A stretch of DNA of 9,713 nucleotides. Origin: Candidatus Gracilibacteria bacterium CG2_30_37_12. Its GTDB lineage: Bacteria; Patescibacteriota; Gracilibacteria; BD1-5; UBA2023. The stretch's first letter is position 1, and each line of letters opens with the position of its first letter. The stretch spans positions 1 through 9,713 of the forward strand of contig MNYO01000052.1 in NCBI GenBank assembly GCA_001873165.1, given 5' to 3'. The notes below the pieces were generated by a model, which saw nothing but the letters and a program-made list of their open reading frames with translations, was not told the origin of the DNA and made no database searches. The position numbers and the translations under genes were made by a program. Positions 7,768-9,713 of the stretch are shown here, in pieces.

Positions 7768-7818
7768 TTATTCCTTTCCGACTCCGAAATTCAGGCTCTC
7801 TATAACGCGATGAAGTAA
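7768..7818 (+). pseudogene. Remnant of a LamG-like C-terminus
   Basis: Directly after the pilin stop codon, in the same frame, 16 codons read LFLSDSEIQALYNAMK and end in TAA. The pattern LSDxEIQxLYNA is the usual C-terminal helix of LamG/concanavalin-like domains (for example in proteins ending RALSxxEIxxLYN). No start codon or rest of a LamG domain is visible, so this looks like the tail of an earlier version of the gene whose C-terminal domain was replaced by the fibrinogen-like one. Alternatively it is a remnant of a neighbouring pilin-LamG gene. The fragment is very short. Confidence 0.5.
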
Positions 7819-7821
7819 CCA

Positions 7822-7898
7822 GGAGACCAGTCTCGAAGTTGATTGAGTTTGTGTGATAACGGGAATATCGTAAGATTCGGTTATTGGAGACCGGTCTC
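7822..7898. repeat. Pair of GAGACC palindromes with an intervening hairpin
   Basis: GGAGACCAGTCTC (7822-7834) and GGAGACCGGTCTC (7886-7898) are near-identical, each self-complementary, and 64 bp apart start to start. Between them ATAAC-GG-GAAT (7856-7866) can pair with ATTC-G-GTTAT (7875-7884). The segment holds no open frame. It could be a processed or structured 3' region of the old pilin transcript, or scar sequence of a rearrangement. The rest of 7899-7942 is AT-rich with nothing recognisable. Confidence 0.45.
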
Positions 7899-7942
7899 TA
7901 AATGACAATGACAAAATAAAAAAACATTTGTAACCTCTGAAT

Positions 7943-7986
7943 AAAATCCCGAGATTCTTCAAAAGAGACCTCGGGATTTTTCTTTT
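7943..7986. terminator. Intrinsic terminator, possibly bidirectional
   Basis: The stem is AAAATCCCGAG (7943-7953) and CTCGGGATTTT (7970-7980), 11 bp, with additional TCTT/AAGA pairing in the loop. It is followed by TCTTTT, and its A-run upstream makes it usable on the reverse strand too. It probably ends transcription from the pilin locus, 176 nt after the present stop. Confidence 0.82.
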
Positions 7987-8024
7987 GCAAATTCCGAGAA
8001 AAAATCTATACTCGGGAGTTACTT

Positions 8025-8030
8025 TATAAT
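8025..8030 (+). promoter_or_regulatory. Candidate -10 box for the peroxiredoxin gene
   Basis: A TATAAT ends 10 bp before ATG 8041. A start site about 7 nt downstream would leave a leader of only a few bases, so the mRNA could be nearly leaderless. No clear -35 box is visible 17 bp upstream. Confidence 0.45.
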
Positions 8031-8040
8031 CTACCGAATT

Positions 8041-8496
8041 ATGTGAATCGCTATATATCCACTCGTTCATCCGAACGGAGTGACGGAAATGAAGAGTTTA
8101 GAATCTATTCTCCTACAAACTCCTCGGACTATTTTGTACTTTTATCCTGCGGACAATACTCCTGGATGTACTCTGGAAGCACAGTCTTTTACAAAACTGA
8201 GGGAAGATTTTTCCAGTCTTGGTATTCAAGTGATTGGAGTTTCTGCGGATGATAGTGCATCCCACAAGAAATTTCATGACGATTGTCATCTCGGAATTGA
8301 TCTCATTTCCGACATTCATAAGACACTCCATCATCAATTTGAGATAATCGGTGAGAAAAAAAATTATGGGAAGACGTATATTGGAGTGATTCGATCTACT
8401 TTTCTTTTGAGCAATACTGGTGGTATTATAAAAGCGTGGCGTAATGTGAAGGTGAATGGACATGCAGAAAAAGTGCTTCGAGAAGTACAGAAATAG
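8041..8496 (+). CDS. bcp: Thioredoxin-dependent peroxiredoxin, Bcp/PrxQ type
   Basis: The 151-aa cytosolic peroxidase would reduce H2O2 and organic hydroperoxides with thioredoxin-like partners. The fold core is visible: ILYFYPADNTPGCTLEA with the peroxidatic Cys43 in PxxxTPGC, VIGVSADD, KFHDDCHLGIDLISD, and RSTFLL with the conserved Arg118. The second cysteine often found five residues after the first is Gln48. Cys82 may be the resolving residue, or the enzyme may be 1-Cys. The start is decided by code 25: ATG 8041 is followed by UGA (Gly2), and the resulting N-terminus (AIYPLVHPNGVTEMKSL) aligns with the usual PrxQ beginning and gives the normal family length of about 150. The standard code would force a truncated start at GTG 8080 or ATG 8089. 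A hairpin follows the stop. Confidence 0.9.
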
Positions 8497-8502
8497 AATT
8501 GT

Positions 8503-8526
8503 TTGTCATTCCACTCGGAATGACAA
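8503..8526. terminator. Perfect hairpin after the peroxiredoxin gene
   Basis: TTGTCATTCC-ACTC-GGAATGACAA is a perfect 10-bp stem with a 4-nt loop, 6 nt after the stop. No T-run follows, so it may be a dispersed small palindrome (TCATTCC...GGAATGA) or an RNA 3'-end stabiliser rather than a true intrinsic terminator. Confidence 0.55.
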
Positions 8527-8571
8527 TATGTTACTTCTTAAGGTGGATTTAAGATTTGTATGTATATTGCC

Positions 8572-8577
8572 TATAAT
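8572..8577 (+). promoter_or_regulatory. Candidate -10 box for apbE
   Basis: A TATAAT lies 23 bp before ATG 8601. TTTAAG (8548-8553), 18 bp upstream, is a weak -35 candidate. A TCTTAAGGTGGAT string (8536-8548) that recurs before the next gene lies just upstream. Confidence 0.4.
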
Positions 8578-8600
8578 ATTTATTTATATCTTCTTCTTTT

Positions 8601-9512
8601 ATGCGTCATTCTGAAACTCGTAAATTATTGGGTACTGCTATCGAGATAACTATTATTTCCGATGACGTAAAAACAATGGAACGAATAGGATATGTTTTTG
8701 ATTACTTTTATTCTATCGAACAAGAGTTCTCACGATTTCTCCCAGAGTCAAGTTTGGGCCTTCTGAATACTCACAAGAAAATGAGTGTCTCGAAACGTTT
8801 CCTCGAACTTATGGAGGTTTCTCGAAAGATGTACCAGAAAACAAATGGTTTTTTCAATCCTCTCGTTTCGGTGGCGAAACTTGGATATTCCCATTCTTTT
8901 GACGAGTGAGATTTTAGATCACAAGGATGAGTGGTTGATACGAACTTTGAAGCTATTCAAATCGAGGGGGATATTATCACTCTTCAACCAGGACAAACAT
9001 TGGACTTCGGTGGAATCGCCAAGGGTTGGGCAGTAGATAGAGCTGCTTTACTGATTCGTCTCTTTGGGTACGATGACTTCTTCGTTAACGCAGGAGGAGA
9101 TATATATGCGAGCGGAACCAATGAAGAATGAGACGGTGGCTGGATTATCGGAGTAGAAAATCCTTTTACCCAAGAAATCATCGCTTCACTGAATCTTAAA
9201 AATACTGCTATTGCGACTTCTGGAAGCTACAAACGAAAGTGGGATATCGCCGAGAAAAAGTACCATCATTTGGTAAATCCGTTGACTGGATGAAATGAAA
9301 ATGCGATTATCAGTGTGACACTTATTTCTCCCGAATGTGCGAGTTCTGACGGATTCACTAAAAGTGTTTTCAATGCTCCAGTTTCCGAGGGAATTCGTCT
9401 CATAGAACAAAATAATATGGAAGGAATTATATTTACAACATCTGGACAGCTCCTTTATACAAAAGGATTACAAGAGAAATATGATTTACATTTCATAGAA
9501 ACCAACGGATAA
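8601..9512 (+). CDS. apbE: FAD:protein FMN transferase (ApbE)
   Basis: The 303-aa enzyme contains four UGA-Gly codons (103, 110, 177, 231). ApbE moves FMN from FAD onto a Thr/Ser of a target protein, using Mg2+. Family landmarks appear in order: FSRFLPESSLGLLN (SRF..S.L..LN), LDFGGIAKGWAVDRA (134-148, normally DLGGIAKG), NAGGDIYASG (163-172), ATSGSYKR (205-212), HLVNPLTGG (223-231, where the usual Asp-Pro is Asn-Pro) and SSDGFTKSVF (248-257), the metal-binding segment near Asp250. The N-terminus (MRHSETRKLLGT) has no signal peptide or lipobox, unlike many exported ApbE proteins, so it is probably cytosolic unless anchored otherwise. The length is slightly short but complete. A membrane-anchored protein begins 69 bp downstream and could be a partner, though no flavinylation motif is visible in the part present. 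Confidence 0.92.
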
Positions 9513-9581
9513 TTAAGCTTGTCTTAAGGTGAATAATTTATATTATTTTTATAAATTTCTACTATTTAAATTTTCAACTAT

Positions 9582-9713
9582 ATGAAACGATCTCTCAAGA
9601 TTATGGTTATCGGAAGTATTTTCCTTCTTTACGGAACTTCTTTTTTCGGTGTTATTTCTATGAAAGATGAAGGTATAACCAGTAGTTTCTGGAATGTACG
9701 ACAAATTGTAACA
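9582..9713 (+). CDS. Start of a membrane-anchored or secreted protein (partial)
   Basis: The first 44 codons run to the window edge. The N-terminus is MKRSLKIMVIGSIFLLYGTS followed by FFGVIS: a short basic stretch, then a hydrophobic helix of about 18 residues, so it is a signal anchor or signal peptide. The mature part begins MKDEGITSSFWNVRQIV and is not recognisable. No UGA occurs in this part. The ATG follows an AT-rich leader (TTTAAATTTTCAACTAT) like those of the other genes here, with no Shine-Dalgarno sequence. Confidence 0.6.
   Translation, partial: MKRSLKIMVIGSIFLLYGTSFFGVISMKDEGITSSFWNVRQIVT

Noticed and set aside
8061..8081. ACTCGTTC-ATCC-GAACGGAGT hairpin at the start of the peroxiredoxin gene
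   Set aside because: The encoded residues align with the normal PrxQ N-terminus, so it is not an insert. A regulatory role cannot be supported.
131..9512. UGA read as tryptophan (code 4) or genes read as pseudogenes
   Set aside because: The UGA positions match conserved glycines, Trp positions use TGG, and the fragments join in one frame in every gene. Random decay would also give TAA and TAG, which are absent inside the genes.
1..9713. CRISPR arrays, tRNA or rRNA genes, transposase genes
   Set aside because: I saw no regularly spaced direct repeats, no cloverleaf or rRNA segments, and no transposase or integrase motifs on either strand.

Overview
The window comes from a bacterium that reads UGA as glycine (genetic code 25), which points to the candidate phyla Absconditabacteria (SR1) or Gracilibacteria. 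I count 30 in-frame UGA codons in the complete genes. Many fall on invariant glycines: the G of an HMA GMHCxxC motif, GTGK(UGA)AE and IK(UGA)GE in a copper P-type ATPase, and glycines of the ApbE fold. TGG still encodes Trp. Read with the standard code, almost every gene here breaks into fragments; with code 25 there are eight long, intact, co-directional (+) genes. None has a Shine-Dalgarno sequence. All starts follow AT- or pyrimidine-rich leaders.

Layout. 17-106: intergenic palindromic repeat. 131-6385: copper/thiol-metal block. It holds an HMA-UreH-like membrane-double cupredoxin fusion (131-1894), a small membrane SHOCT protein (1959-2246), a DUF302 protein (2378-2761) and a very long CopA-type Cu(+) ATPase (2792-6385, 1197 aa) with a ninth membrane helix and an extra ~240-residue C-terminal domain predicted outside the membrane. 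A clear terminator closes the block. 6484-7767: type IV pilin-like protein ending in a fibrinogen-like (YCDM..DGGGW) domain, a likely surface adhesin. An in-frame LamG-like C-terminal remnant lies just past its stop. 8041-8496: Bcp/PrxQ peroxiredoxin. 8601-9512: ApbE flavin transferase. 9582 to the end: start of a membrane-anchored protein.

Function. The copper block looks like one homeostasis module. The fusion protein and CopA would bind and move Cu(+) through HMA, membrane and cupredoxin sites; SHOCT and DUF302 proteins commonly sit beside such genes. The peroxiredoxin and ApbE add a redox/flavin theme, but they have their own promoter-like sequences.

The most unusual feature is a set of palindromic DNA elements sitting in frame inside protein-coding genes. 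copA carries three: a GC-rich REP-like element between its two HMA domains, and two copies of one ~120-bp palindromic family in opposite orientation, one in the actuator domain and one in the P/N domain. The pilin gene carries a second GC-rich REP-like element. All four add peptide to interdomain or loop positions without breaking the reading frame, a situation known from Rickettsia palindromic elements.
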